Shown here piece by piece: positions 1 to 11,429 of a stretch of 64,000 nt of DNA. The stretch covers positions 12,901,134 to 12,965,133 of the forward strand of contig CM033401.1 in the NCBI GenBank assembly GCA_019426215.1. The letters run 5' to 3'. Every line of letters starts with the position of its first letter. Position 1 is the first letter of the stretch. Under the pieces are notes generated by a model. That model did no database searches and was not told where the DNA came from. It saw nothing but the letters and a program-made list of their open reading frames with translations. The position numbers and the translations under genes were made by a program. This DNA comes from Buddleja alternifolia (taxonomy: Eukaryota > Streptophyta > Magnoliopsida > Lamiales > Scrophulariaceae).

Positions 1-45
1 TTCTCATCATGAGGTCTGACTATATATCTTGTCTAATTTATGCAG

Positions 46-708
46 GATTCTTACATAAGACAAATTGCCAAACCACCAATCTCCCACACAACTAAAGACT
101 CAAATCCAATCCCCTTATGGCCTTGGTTTGTCTTCTTAGCCGGAGCAATGAGCTGCTTAATATTCAGCTCCATCTCCCACCTCTTCGCCTGCCATTCGCG
201 ACGCTTCTACTTCTTCTTCTGGCGCTTAGACTATGCCGGCATATCCCTAATGATCGTCTCCTCTTTCTTCTCTCCGTTATACTACACCTTCTCAGATCAC
301 CCCTATTGGCTCTTCCTATACCTCTTCTTAATCACTTTAATCGGAATTCTAGTTGTCGTGACCCTTTTAGCCCCGTCTCTCTCGAGTCCTCGTTTCAGGT
401 CATTCAGGGCAGCCCTCTTCCTCTGCATGGGGTTCTCAGGGGTAATTCCGGCAACTCATGCAGTGATCCTACATTGGGATCATCCACAGATAATTGTGTC
501 GCTTGGATACGAGATAGCAATGGGGGTATTGTACGGCGTTGGCGCGGTGTTTTACGTGAGTAGGATACCGGAGAGATGGAAGCCTGGGGCGTTTGATATT
601 GTAGGTCATAGTCATCAGATTTTTCATGTTTTTGTTGTTGCTGCTGCACTTGCTCATACTGCTGCCACACTTGTTATCATGGAATGGAGACGAGGATTGA
701 ATGCATGA
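46..708 (+). CDS. Heptahelical transmembrane protein (AdipoR/PAQR family), last exon
   Basis: This is the C-terminal exon of a PAQR/AdipoR-type seven-helix membrane protein, known in plants as HHP proteins. The exon opens right after a consensus acceptor (TTTATGCAG ends at 45), and the stop is TGA at 706-708. The ATG at 40 lies in the intron, so it is not the start. Counting residues from that ATG, family landmarks are [11 protein letters not shown] (43-53), FWRLDYAG just downstream, and [10 protein letters not shown] near the end. His47, His192 and His196 match the three histidines that bind zinc in AdipoR. About six hydrophobic segments are visible. Family members run to 300-400 residues, so the N-terminal cytosolic domain and first helices lie off the left edge. 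The frame is intact and GC is higher than in the surroundings, which suggests a functional gene. In Arabidopsis, HHPs are linked to sugar, hormone and stress responses; the role here is inferred from the family. Confidence 0.9.
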   Translation, partial: DSYIRQIAKPPISHTTKDSNPIPLWPWFVFLAGAMSCLIFSSISHLFACHSRRFYFFFWRLDYAGISLMIVSSFFSPLYYTFSDHPYWLFLYLFLITLIGILVVVTLLAPSLSSPRFRSFRAALFLCMGFSGVIPATHAVILHWDHPQIIVSLGYEIAMGVLYGVGAVFYVSRIPERWKPGAFDIVGHSHQIFHVFVVAAALAHTAATLVIMEWRRGLNA

Positions 709-1266
709 TAGAATTCACACATTAATTTCTTTAACAAGATTTTAGAGGCGACTAATGTATATATAGATTGGGTGTGCATTGTTTATTTCATTCTTTTTGT
801 AGTCTTGAATTGAGGATCCAAAGTGTTCATCTCTTGAATGTGTGTCCTAAATATTCCTGATTAGATGTAATTTATTGAGTTTGTGAGAGGTAACGCAAAA
901 GTTTTTGTACTTCTAACACTGCTGGAATTTTTTCTTTGGTAAGGAAACACTATCGGAATTTGAGTAAAGAAGAATCAGTTTCTGTACTTTGTACAAGCAA
1001 TTTCTAGACTGCAATGAAAATCTACATTTATTTATATAGAGTTTATTTGTTTTATCTATATCTATATTGTTACGCAATTGCATCTGGCAACACTTGGAGA
1101 AGATTGATGAATAGCAAGTTAATGCACACATGCACGAAATGTAATGCAACACCATGAAATTACTGGCAATGCACAACTTGTAATTTGTATCATTAACAAT
1201 TCTTAATACAAGATATGCACTTCATTTTACGATCTCAATTGCAAGGTATGAGATTTGGATCAAACA
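709..1266. other. 3' flank of the heptahelical gene, no gene seen
   Basis: AT-rich sequence following the stop codon. The first 200-300 bases are probably 3' UTR. No open frame here looks real and no repeat boundary was seen. Confidence 0.5.
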
Positions 1267-1275
1267 TCATAATTA

Positions 1276-2564
1276 GGGAAAATTTTAATTTTCGTCCCCC
1301 ACTTATACACCAAAATCAATTATGGTCCTCCCCCGATTCCGAACTCTTCCATTTGACTCCTAAACTATCTTTGATTTCATCGATTTTAGCCACTTCGTTA
1401 ACTCTTTCGTCCAATAGTTAACGGAGGGTCAATTTTCCCTCCAAAAATCATGATTTTGGCACCAACAACATGAATTTAAGCCATTTTTCTTTGATATTAG
1501 AATTTACCCCAAAAAGTTCCATCTACTGCAACACACACTACAAGAAAATTGAGTATTGGCAATGAAAATATATATCATAGCTTAAAACCGTGGTCTATAA
1601 CGGTCTAAGCTCATGACTAATTTGACCGTTGTAGATGTTTCATATAGTCATACTAAAGTTAGCCATGGTGAAAAAGAATGCTAACTATTTTAAGCATTAA
1701 ATAGCCATGGTGGAAGAAATGTTAATATATCACTTTTTTACCATGGCTAAAAGCCATGGTCTTTACAATGAACAAAACATTGACCATGGCTATAAGCCAT
1801 AATAAATGTTTTGGCCATGCTTGCAAATACCATGGCCAAAGCCTTAGCAAAGTCGTGGTCAATTGATGTTAACCATGGCAAATCACCATGGCATATTGAC
1901 ATGGGCAATAATCATTTTTTTTGTAGTGACATGAGCATCCTAAACACAAAAAATGAGCTATTCATCACCTTCAACCTCAAATTTTCATTCTTCTTTCAAT
2001 AATTATCGTTCTTCTTTTCCTTTAAATCATATTTTTGAGCTCAAAATATGGTCAGCTGGTTCTTATCTTCAAGTAGTGTTGATGAATTTAGGGTTTAACC
2101 TCAACAATTTGTGTAAAATAGAAGAACTAGGGTTTTGAAAAATTGGGGGTACTTGGAATATGGGTCTTCAGGGGATTATTTTTTGAATTTGAGTAAGGGT
2201 TTATGATATGAACACTGATTTAAGCTCCAATTTTGGGAAGAAATGACGGATTGATAGACTTCTTTGTGTGGAAGAATTTTGAAAATTTCTTAGCTAAGGG
2301 TCGACTATGTGAGAATGAGAAATGGGTAGCCTAAATCTCAACAACCCTAAAGAAGAAGAGAACCTGAAATTCATGTTTTTGGTGCCAAAATTGTGGTTTT
2401 TGGAGGAAAATTGACCCTCAGTTAACTATTGGACGGAAGAGTTAACGGAGTGACCAAAATCGATGAAATCAAGATAATTTAGAAGTCAATTGAATGAGTC
2501 CGGTATCTTGGGGGCCAAAATTGATTTTGGGGGTATAAGTGGGGAATGAGAATTGAATTACCTC
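1276..2564. mobile_element. Non-autonomous Mutator-like element (MULE) with long TIRs
   Basis: Two inverted arms of about 180-190 bp (about 1276-1465 and 2385-2564) share the blocks TGATTTCATCGATTTT, CCAATAGTTAAC and GGGTCAATTTTCC, roughly 80% identical by eye. The element is flanked by a perfect 9-bp duplication, TCATAATTA, at 1267-1275 and 2565-2573. Long TIRs with a 9-bp TSD are diagnostic of Mutator-like elements. No transposase is encoded. A CACTA MITE has inserted into the interior, so the MULE is the older of the two. Confidence 0.82.
1536..1928. mobile_element. CACTA-type MITE, copy 1
   Basis: A 393-bp element beginning CACTACAAGAAAATTGAG and ending TTTTTTTTGTAGTG, flanked by a 3-bp duplication ACA (1533-1535 and 1929-1931). 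CACTA termini with a 3-bp TSD define the En/Spm superfamily. The interior holds many short inverted repeats of AACCATGG/CCATGGCT type, probably transposase-binding subterminal repeats. A sister copy lies at 28412-28808. It is nested in the MULE at 1276-2564. Confidence 0.88.
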
Positions 2565-2573
2565 TCATAATTA

Positions 2574-3142
2574 TGACGTTCCAATTAATATAGGGTTTAT
2601 ATGACATTGGACTCTTCTACTTCAATAACTAGCTTATGGGATTGGGTTGAAGGTTCATACCAGTTCAATAAGTCGTGCAATAATTAAAAGCGTGATGCTC
2701 TTGTCCAAATATACAAAATATAGGTTGCAGCTAAATTTTCCTAATTGTTAGCAGCAAAACCAGTAAAGTGTTGCCAACCGGCACAACCACTTCTAGCAAT
2801 CTGCCAAGATAACGATGATCATATTTCTTGTTATAAATCTGAGATATTGGGAGGTTTTCAATTCCTCACAATAGTTGGCCTCAGTTGTGAGGGAATATTA
2901 TCCCTTACAATTAAACAAAGAAAACACTTAATAGTTTTTCTGCCTTTTTTGTTTGTTTTTGTACACAATAACTTTTTTTATGCCTGTAAATCAAAAATAC
3001 AAAAATATGGGTGACAAATGAATTTTATTGATTAAAATGAGAAATAGAGTACAATCTCTAATCTAAATCTTGGATTCTTCCTTCAAAAAGAATGATGATA
3101 TAAAACTTGGAGTGAAATTGCTTCCTCGATCTCCTACAAAAT
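2574..3142. other. Spacer between the MULE and the copia element
   Basis: AT-rich spacer with no supported gene. It ends with the AAAAT target duplication (3138-3142) of the copia element that follows. Confidence 0.5.
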
Positions 3143-3643
3143 TGTTGGATAACAGCGGAAGAGTGAAATAATTTGAAGAAATAGATGATATATGTATTTA
3201 ATTACTTGCTAGTTGAATGGATTGTATGCTAGAATAGTTTGATAGGGAAGGGTATTTTTGGAGTGAATAAGAATTGAGCTGCTGCTCTATTACATTAGAA
3301 TTTAGCTTATGGTTTTTCTTGGTTACAAATGAGACCCCTAACCTCTATTTATACTAACCATCCTTGGAATGGACGGCTAAGATCAACTCAATCCTACGGC
3401 TACTATCGAATATCTAGACCATTCTATAAGATATTTACATGGAAGGTTCTAGATAATTCTAACTCTACAAGTCTCTACAACATTCTAGAAACTTCTACAT
3501 TACTCCACTCTCATCTAGAACCTTCTAGAATGTTCTACACTATTCTAGATTATTCTACTAATTTCTACATTATTCTAGAATATTCCAGAGCATTTTGGAA
3601 TCTTCTGGATCTTTCTAGGAAAATTACAAATTAACTTTCAACA
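3143..3643 (-). repeat. 3' LTR of the copia element
   Basis: 501 bp, nearly identical to 7738-8238. It carries the same heat-shock-element array (3441-3620), including GAAccTTCtaGAAtgTTC at 3518-3535, and the same TATA box on the minus strand (3345-3353). As the downstream LTR it could drive minus-strand transcription out of the element toward 3.1 kb and the MULE. Confidence 0.93.
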
Positions 3644-3652
3644 CTCCTCCTT
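3644..3652 (-). other. Polypurine tract of the copia element
   Basis: Read on the minus strand, AGGAGGAG lies directly before the 3' LTR. This is the expected place for the plus-strand DNA primer. Confidence 0.7.
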
Positions 3653-6600
3653 AATTTGTAATTTTCAACTGCTGCTTGAACTTCTCGAATTTCTCCAATG
3701 TAACTGCTTTGGTAAGAAAATCAGCTGGCTGATCATTTGTATTGATAAAATTCATCGCAATCTCCTCCTTGCCCACCAATTCTCGAATGAAGTGATGACG
3801 TAGTTCAATATGCTTTGAGCGGTCGTGAAACACCGGATTTTTAGTCATTGCTATAGTCGACATATTGTCACAATATATTTTTGTCGGCTCCTTTTGTGTT
3901 TGTTGCATATCATTAAGAATTTTTCTTAGCCAAATCGCTTCACAAGAAGCCTCCGTTGTTGCAATATATTCAGCTTCTGATGATGATAATGCTACTGTCT
4001 TTTGCTTTCGCGAGCTCCATGAGATCACACTTGAACCAAGACAAAAGATATAACCGGATGTGCTCTTTCGATCATCTATAGATCCCGCCCAATCACTATC
4101 AGTGAATCCAACCAGCTTGTTATCTTCTTCTTTGACATATTGGAGTCCAAGTTGTTTAGTTCCTTGAAGATATCGCAAAATTCTTTTTGCAGCTATGAGA
4201 TGAATTTTGCTTGGATCTTGCATAAATCTTGAAACTACACTCACCGCATAAGATATGTCAGGTCTTGTGTGAGTTAGATAAATAAGTGAACCCACCAAGC
4301 TTCCAAAAACTTTCCCGTCTGCCTTTTCCGAGCCGTCATTCAATTGCAATTTTTCACTTGGCATCATGGGCGTTTTTACGGGCTTGCAGTTGGCCATGTG
4401 AAATTCTTGAGTATGTTTTCAATATATTTCTCCTGTGAAAGAAAAATTTCTCCCTTGGCTTGTTTAACTTGGATGCCAAGAAAGTATCTCATTAAGCCAA
4501 GATCAGTCATCTCAAAATCTTTCATCATTTGTAACTTGAACTCTTTCACTGCTTTTAGGTCAGTTCCAAAATAAATTAAATCATCGACATATAAACAAAC
4601 TATTAAAAAGTTCGTACCTTATTTTTTTACATATAGTGAAGGTTCATTCTTGCTTCTTTCAAATCCATTTTTGAGAAAGTAGCCGTCAATCTTGCAGTTC
4701 CATGCTCGTGGCGCTTGCTTTAATCCATATAGTGCCTTTCGAAGTCTATAAACTTTATTCTCCTTTCCTTCCACCACAAAGCCTTGTGGTTGCTCGACAT
4801 AAACTTCTTCTTGCAGTTCTCCATTTAAAAAGGCTGATTTAACATCGAGTTGATATACGTTGAGCTCCAATTGTGCTGCTACGGCGAGAGCTGTTCTTAT
4901 GGTTTCCATTCGAACTACTGGAGCGAATGTCTCATTGAAATCGACTCTAGGTTGTTGCGAGTATCCTTTTGCAACTAGCCGAGTTTTATGCTTTTTGATT
5001 GAACCATCTTCACCATATTTTATTTTATAAACCCATTTAAGACAAATAACTTCTTTATTTTTAGGTAAATCAATGAACTCCCAAGTTTTATTTTTCTCAA
5101 TTACTGATATTTCTTCTTTCATTGCGTCAACCCACACATCTTTATTTCTTGCATCTTCAAAAGATTGAGGTTCGCAAGCAAAGTAAGCAACATTTGAAGA
5201 TTCATAAATATCTCGTAAAAGACGTACCTTTCGGACTGGAGACTCCGAATCCGAAGATGAATCTTCATCATCTGAGTTGCTGGTACTTGGGGCTGAATTT
5301 ACGCCTTGGCTCTGCGAGAGGTCTCCTGGTTCAGGGGTATTTATTTGAGTATTCATCGGTTGAAGAGTGTCGTTTTGAGATTTTGCTTGCTTGCTGTCAT
5401 CTTCCCAATTCCATGCTGCCATTTCATCGAATATCACATCCCTTGATATGATGAGTTTGTCGTTACTTGGGTTCAATAGTCGATAGCCCTTCGACTCCTC
5501 ACTATAGCCAATGAATACAAGTCTTTCACCCTTCTTTTCAAATTTATCTTTATTTGGTGACTGATTTAGGGCATAAGCGATGCAGCCAAATACTTTCATA
5601 TGATCGACTTGAGGCTTTCGCTTGTTCCATGCTTCAAATGGAGTCTTATTCCAGACAGCTTTTGTTGGTGACCGATTGAGTATATATACGGCTGTATTAA
5701 CAGCTTCTGTCCATAATTTCTTCGGCATTCCTTTTCCTTCGAGCATGCTACGAGCCATTTGAGCAATAGTGCGATTCTTTCTCTTTGCTACACCATTTTG
5801 TTGAGGACTATATTTCACAGTAAGTTGTCTTTGGATTCCTTCATCCTTGCAGTGATTCATAAATGCGTTGTAGATAAATTCATCTCCACGATCGGTTCGT
5901 AGAGTCTTAATTAGATGCCACTTTGCCGCTCGACTGGGGCTTTGAACCGAAGAAATACAGAAAATGCTTCAGACTTTTCACTCAGAAAATAAATCCACAT
6001 CATCCGAGTGAAATCATCGACAAAGAGAATAAAATATCTCTTATTGTTTAGTGAAGGCGTCCTTGTAGGGCCAAATATATCAGCATGAACTAACTCCAAA
6101 GGTGTTTTTGCCCTCCAAGATGTTTTCGGGAATGGAAATCTATGCATTTTCCCGTAAATACATCCTTCACAAATTCTATTTTCTTTTTCAATTATAGGAA
6201 GACCAATAACCATATTTTTGAATTTAATAAGTGCAACCCTTTATTATTTAAATGACCATATCTCAAGTGCCATAAATAAGAATTCTCAGATTTTTCCATT
6301 TTGAAGGCACAATGTTCATTTAGTGGCAAAGATAAACGAAATTTTTTATTTGGGGCCATATCGATATTTGCCACTATTGTGTTATTTTTCTTATCAATGA
6401 TTTTGCACTTATTATTATCAAAATTTACCGAATAACCTTTCTCTAAGAGTTGACCAACACTCAATAAATTTGTAGCTAGATTCGGCACGTAAAGAACATC
6501 ATGGATAAATTTTTTCTTACCTTGTTTAGTGCGGACAGCAATGACGCCTTTTCCTTCAACTTTTTGTACTTTGCCATCACCAAGCTTTACCTCCGATGCG

Positions 6601-6690
6601 AAGTTTTGGTCAAGCTCCTCAAATATGTCGCGATTGCTCGTCATGTGGTTGCTGCAGCCACTGTCAATATACCATATATCTTGAGATTCT
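3651..6690 (-). pseudogene. copia pol (protease, integrase, RT, RNase H), disrupted
   Basis: Recognisable pieces in order on the minus strand: protease YIDSGCSNH (Asp near 6660), a GAG-pre-integrase block WHLRYGH, integrase with ADIFGP and VDDFTR, a TDRGDEF Asp, then PQQNGVAKRKNRT. RT follows with QLDVKSAFLNGE and YVDDLIYFG, and RNase H with SSSEAEYIA. Lesions include frame changes near 6200, near 5930 and near 4400, and an in-frame TAA at 4619-4621 just before the YVDD box. The integrase catalytic glutamate, normally in GVAER, is lysine (AAG for GAG). The protein cannot be made as one polyprotein and the integrase would be inactive. Confidence 0.93.
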
Positions 6691-6699
6691 TTTTCGACT

Positions 6700-7686
6700 T
6701 TTAGGCAAGAATAAAAAACTTGGTCTTCCTCTTCCTCTTTTGTAAAATTGGCCCTTTTCGTTTCTTGATTCTTTTGATATCGACAATCCCTTTGTGAGTG
6801 ATTAGGGATTCGACATCTCTTACACTTGAAGTAGCAATCTTGTGAAGTATGATTATTCTTTTTGCAAATAATGCAACATTTATTTCCTTCACCTTTGTTG
6901 TTGAATTTGCTCCTCTCTTGATTTCCTCCATTGTAATGATTCTTCTTTTGAAATGCTCCTTTCTTGAAATCAAGTTTGCTTGATTCATTCTCCAAAAAAT
7001 TGAGTTTGGATTGGAATGCTTGCTCGACGGACTGATTTGTCGACCTATTGATTCTTTGTTCATGAGCTTGTAGTGAACTCATGAGTTCAAATGTCGACAA
7101 TTTTGATAGGTCCTTCGATTCTTCGATCGCCGCAACACAATGGTCAAACTTGGGAGGTAAGCTTCTCAAAATCTTCTCGACCACTTTCTTGTCTTGAATA
7201 TTATCTCCAAGACATTGGATTTGATTTACAATAGTAGCTAGAGACTCTAGAAAAGAAGTCTCTAATATTTTCACTTTCTTTCATCGATAAGTTGTCGAAA
7301 TCTCTCCAGAGAGATTGCAACTTAATCGATATTACTTTATCATTTCCTCGAAATTCTTTTTGTAAAACTTCCCATGCTTCTTTAGCTTTTCTTTTGTTAA
7401 AAATTCGAGGATAGATAGATTTACTTACCCCCTGTTTTATATATCGAAGTGCCATCGCATCTTTCTTTTGATTTTCTTTGAATTGCTTCTCTTGTGTTGC
7501 TGTCCATTTGGCCTGATCTCCGTCGGTGGGTGGCTCTGGATACTCCTCTTCGATAATGTCCCATAAGTCTTGAGAGATGAAAAAATCCCTCATCTCGCTA
7601 CTCCAATAATCGTAATGTTCTCCTTCAAATATTGGTACTTCACTTGGAGAGTACTTGAACATTGTGGTGGATGAACTTGTAGCCAT
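6700..7686 (-). pseudogene. copia gag, frameshifted
   Basis: The likely start is ATG at 7686-7684 (MATSSSTTMF), 52 nt inside the 5' LTR edge and just past the primer site. The first block has the UBN2-type gag fold seen in copia elements (YDYWSSEMRDFF, SLWRDFDNLSMKE). The frame changes near 7265 and then runs through KKVVEKILRSLPPKFDH into two zinc knuckles, CIICKKNNHTSQDC and CKRCRIPNHSQRDC (about 6780-6870). Apart from that one shift the gag is well preserved. Confidence 0.9.
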
Positions 7687-7720
7687 GATTTGTATGATGA
7701 CCGAACAAAGCCGTCTACAT

Positions 7721-7733
7721 GGCTTTGATACCA
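7721..7733 (-). other. tRNA-Met primer-binding site
   Basis: On the minus strand TGGTATCAAAGCC lies four bases inside the 5' LTR. It matches the 3' end of plant initiator tRNA-Met (TGGTATCAGAGCC) except at one position. Confidence 0.85.
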
Positions 7734-7737
7734 AATT

Positions 7738-8238
7738 TGTTGGATAACAGCGGAAGAGTGAAATAATTTGAAGAAATAGATGAGATATGTATTTAATTAC
7801 TTGCTAGTTGAATGGATTGTATGCTAGAATAGTTTGATAGGGAAGGGTATTTTTGGAGTGAATAAGAATTGAGCTGCTGCTCTTTTACATTAGAATTTAG
7901 CTTATGGTTTTTGCTTGGTTACAAATGAGACCCTAACCTCTATTTATACTAACCATCCTTGGAATGGACGGCTAAGATCAACTCAATCCTACGACTACTA
8001 TCGAATATCTAGATCATTCTATAAGATATTTACATGGAAGGTTCTAGATAATTCTAACTCTACAAGTCTCTACAACATTCTAGAAACTTCTACATTACTC
8101 CACTCTCATCTAGAACCTTCTAGAATGTTCTACACTATTCTAGATTATTCTACTAATTTCTACATTATTCTAGAATATTCCAGAGCATTCTGGAATCTTC
8201 TGGATCTTTCTAGGAAAATTACAAATTAACTTTCAACA
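7738..8238 (-). repeat. 5' LTR of the copia element (promoter LTR)
   Basis: 501 bp. Read on the minus strand it begins TGTTGAAAG and ends ATCCAACA. It contains the element's promoter: a TATA box (7940-7948) with a heat-shock-element array upstream (8036-8216). Confidence 0.93.
7940..8216 (-). promoter_or_regulatory. Candidate heat-inducible LTR promoter: HSE array plus TATA box
   Basis: TATAAATAG is read on the minus strand at 7940-7948. From about 70 to 270 nt upstream of it lie repeated TTCnnGAA units: a perfect four-unit HSE at 8113-8130 (GAAccTTCtaGAAtgTTC), perfect three-unit HSEs at 8078-8090 (TTCtaGAAacTTC) and 8168-8180 (TTCtaGAAtaTTC), and many two-unit sites. Trimeric HSF binds at least three alternating nGAAn units. 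The arrangement parallels the heat-responsive Arabidopsis copia family ONSEN (ATCOPIA78). Heat response here is inferred, not shown. Confidence 0.7.
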
Positions 8239-8243
8239 AAAAT

Positions 8244-10319
8244 ATATTTGAATGTTTATAACGTTAATACGAGGGCTCAAAGTCGTAATGTCGGATCAAG
8301 CGCTACAAATGATATGCGAAAGTTGAAAGCTTCAAGACCGACTCGTCGCTTTCATCGTCCTTCAACTTGATTTGAACTCCTATGATGTTAATGCGAGGGT
8401 TTAATACCTTAATCTCGATCAAACACTATAATTTGGTAGGTTTCTTTCTTGGGTTTGGAGAACTTCTGGAGAGAGAATTTGGAAAGCTTCATTCGTCTTC
8501 TCTAGCTTGGATATGAAATTTTGTGTTGATTATGAGCTCCCAAACAACATTTGAGGATTGAGGAGTCACAAATCACTTGAAATCTTTGACAGTTATCTCT
8601 CTAATATTTGTATTTATTCAATTATTTTGATGTCATTTGATTGACTCATATATGAAGAAGATAAAATCATAGACATTATCTCTTTAACATCTATATTAAT
8701 TAAAATAGATATGACGTAATTTGATTGGTTTTTGACTTCTTAACTGCAAGATAGAATTTGATTGATTGGAATACCTTAGTTTGACACGTGGCAAAGTTTG
8801 ATTTGGCAATAAAATATATATTAGAAATATCAATTTAATGAAATATTTACTTTTGTAATTAAATTTGATAAATTTTAAAATATAAATTAAAAGACTTAAA
8901 TTGATAATTAATATTATATTTTACACTTGTGCACATTTAATTGGAAGTAAATTTATTTTGTCTGCAGTCTTTTCATTTTGAATTTTCTCACATATTGTTT
9001 TAAACACCTTTACATAAAGATAATTACTAACACTAGTAATTATTTGTTTTATACGATACTATACTCTAGCTATTTCAACATATTAGTTCAGATTTATGAG
9101 AAATTAAAAAGGGAAATCATTTAAAAATGAAATGAAAAATATGATGAAAAGAAAAATAAATAGAGAGGAGAAAGATAAAAAAAATTGAAGAAATAGTAGA
9201 TGAGTGAAAAAGTGGTTGACAATTATTTTGATATTATCTATTTAAATGAGGCTAATTAGATACTGGAAAAATTACAATATTGGTCCTATATATTAGGGGG
9301 GTGGTAACTTTGGGATAATATCTTTTTCAACTTGCAATTAAATCCTTTATCTTTCAATTTTGCAGCAATTTCAGTCTCCAGAGTGGCAATTTTGGTCCTC
9401 AAGACCGAAAAATTCTAAAAATTGGGGATTTTGCATCCAATTTGGGGATTTTTTTGGAGGAAAATTGAAGTTTTTGCTGATTTTGGCAAAGTAATTTTTG
9501 TGCATCCATTAATTTGAGATGCACAATCTAAAAATAAATATGATAAAACACAAGAATACTAAAATATATTTACATACATACATACATAGAAATAAAAATA
9601 TAATAATAAACAATCACTAAACAATGTCTAAAATTAATTTATTTTTATTTTTCATACTTTAACATGTTGTATTAATTTTTTCTTTACTCACTAATACTCA
9701 CATTTGTAAAGTATCGTGAATTAAAATAAATATACATAATAAAAATAAAATTTCACACCTCAGAATGCATAGTAGGAATATAGTTAATTAATTTATAGCT
9801 TCATAATCTCATGTTCTTATTTTTTTATTTATGGATTTGTCATACTTTAATTGAATTTTAAATAATACAATTATTTTGAAGTGTGAGAATCAAAATATTT
9901 TCTAAAAGATATAGATAATTGGATAATTTTTAAAAAATAGTTTTCTATAGCTCTGATATACTCATTACAAATGGATACGAGGAAGAACATGTATTGATTA
10001 TAGTCACGGCCTATCTCGAAATTTAAAGAAAAAGAAGAAGAAAAAATTGGATACAATATTATATGCACCTGGACGTGTAACTGACATGTTACAGCCACAC
10101 GAGTACTTATTATTTAATAAAACCTTGCGATTAATTTTAAAATACTAAACAAAAAAAGAATTATACAATTAATGAAAAGTTATTATTTGAATTTGAGAGG
10201 AATGGGAAGTTATTTTTATAAAATACTTATAATAAATTAAATTCATGTTATAATACATATAAATATATAAGAGTTAAAATAAGTTAAATAAGATTTTATA
10301 ATATATCTGAGAGGAGTAT
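8244..10319. other. AT-rich intergenic stretch
   Basis: About 2 kb with no supported gene. About 9270-9480 contains wording typical of transposon ends (TTTTGGTCCTCAAGACCG, GGAGGAAAATTGAAG), but no partner arm was found. Confidence 0.5.
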
Positions 10320-10429
10320 TTGATATTTTATGGAGACGGGGAGTCCTTCATAATTTTTCTAAAGTTTGAAATTATATATTACTATACTAAACTATATAAC
10401 CATACTGCTGCAGTGTGGATTTTCATTTT

Positions 10430-10740
10430 TTTTCCCTCCTTTTACGAAACGACGTCGTATCGATCGCTATTTTCCAATTATTTGGTCAGATCCATTTTAG
10501 GCTGTGACTGTGCCGTATTGAGCTCCATCTCGAGTTCGGTCATTCTGGTGGCCACCGGCGTCCCGCCTGAGCAGGTGGCTTTCCGGAAATGCGTCCCCAC
10601 TCCTCCAGCCACGTGCCTCTCAGGCGGGTCTCCTTCCCTCCATATCCACGTGCCTCCATTTCTTCTTTACAAAATTCCCCGGTTTGCTAACTGCTGGAAT
10701 TTGATGGTTTGTTTTTGTACCTCCTTCTTAAGGTCATGAT
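10430..10740 (+). promoter_or_regulatory. GC-rich promoter or 5' exon-like block
   Basis: A short GC- and CpG-rich island in AT-rich DNA. It holds the palindrome ACGACGTCGT (10449-10458), two G-boxes CACGTG (10610-10615 and 10647-10652), and a short inverted repeat CCCGCCTGAG / CTCAGGCGGG between about 10561 and 10627. G-boxes bind bZIP and bHLH factors. The block lies 0.7-1.7 kb upstream of the spliced gene remnant at 11.4-12.2 kb and may be its old promoter or first exon. No long coding frame is convincing here. Confidence 0.4.
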
Positions 10741-11429
10741 GTTCAATCGGGTATTAAAATTGCATTGAAGTTTGATATTTGCTTGTGCTTTGTTTTGTAT
10801 TGCCGTGTGTTCGAATTGTTTGTGTGTTGCTCTGTGTTGAGGGCGAGTATGCATTCAACATTGTGGTCTAAGAAAAAATGAGAATTTAATTGAAAGTTTG
10901 AGGTTTTGCCGATCTTCAATGTGGTTGAGTTTGATTAATTGGTGTTTTATGTGGCTGCCTATGTGTTCTCTGTCTTGCCTTTTTCCAAAATGTAGCTGAT
11001 GGTATGTATACATATTCATGTTCCTGTGCCTAAAAAAATTAATTGTATCTCTGCAAAGAATGTTGTGGGTATGATTAATTAGGGTATTTCTTCTGCAAGA
11101 TATATGCCCATTTGGTGATATGGAGGTTCCAAAAAAACTTTCTTTTGTAAAATAGTGTCTGACTAGGGCCTAATTTTTTTCCCTTCTAATTATGTTTATC
11201 CCTAAACTATTGATGTGCATAGAGCGGGTTGTTGGATCTGTTTAGACGGGTTTCTCTGCCCCGTTTCCTGCGCGTTTCGTTGTATGGCTGCTTAGCAATA
11301 TTCTTTTTTGAGTTACAATCTTCCCTATTCTCTTGTCTATTAATATAGTAGTTTTATGATCAAATATGGTTGTGTGAATAGTGTTTTTGATTTGGTTCTG
11401 CGGAGACCCCAGGAGTGAAAGCTTTCTTC

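Larger units (their letters stand above)
3143..8238 (-). mobile_element. Ty1/copia LTR retrotransposon, structurally complete, coding capacity broken
   Basis: A 5.1-kb element on the minus strand. Two 501-bp LTRs start TGTTGGAT and end TTTCAACA on the plus strand. A perfect 5-bp duplication AAAAT flanks it at 3138-3142 and 8239-8243. The primer-binding site matches the initiator tRNA-Met 3' end, and a purine tract precedes the 3' LTR. The order gag, protease, integrase, RT, RNase H is that of Ty1/copia. The two LTRs differ by only about seven changes by eye, so insertion was recent, yet the reading frame has at least four frameshifts or stops. Movement would have needed proteins supplied by another copy. 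Confidence 0.95.
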
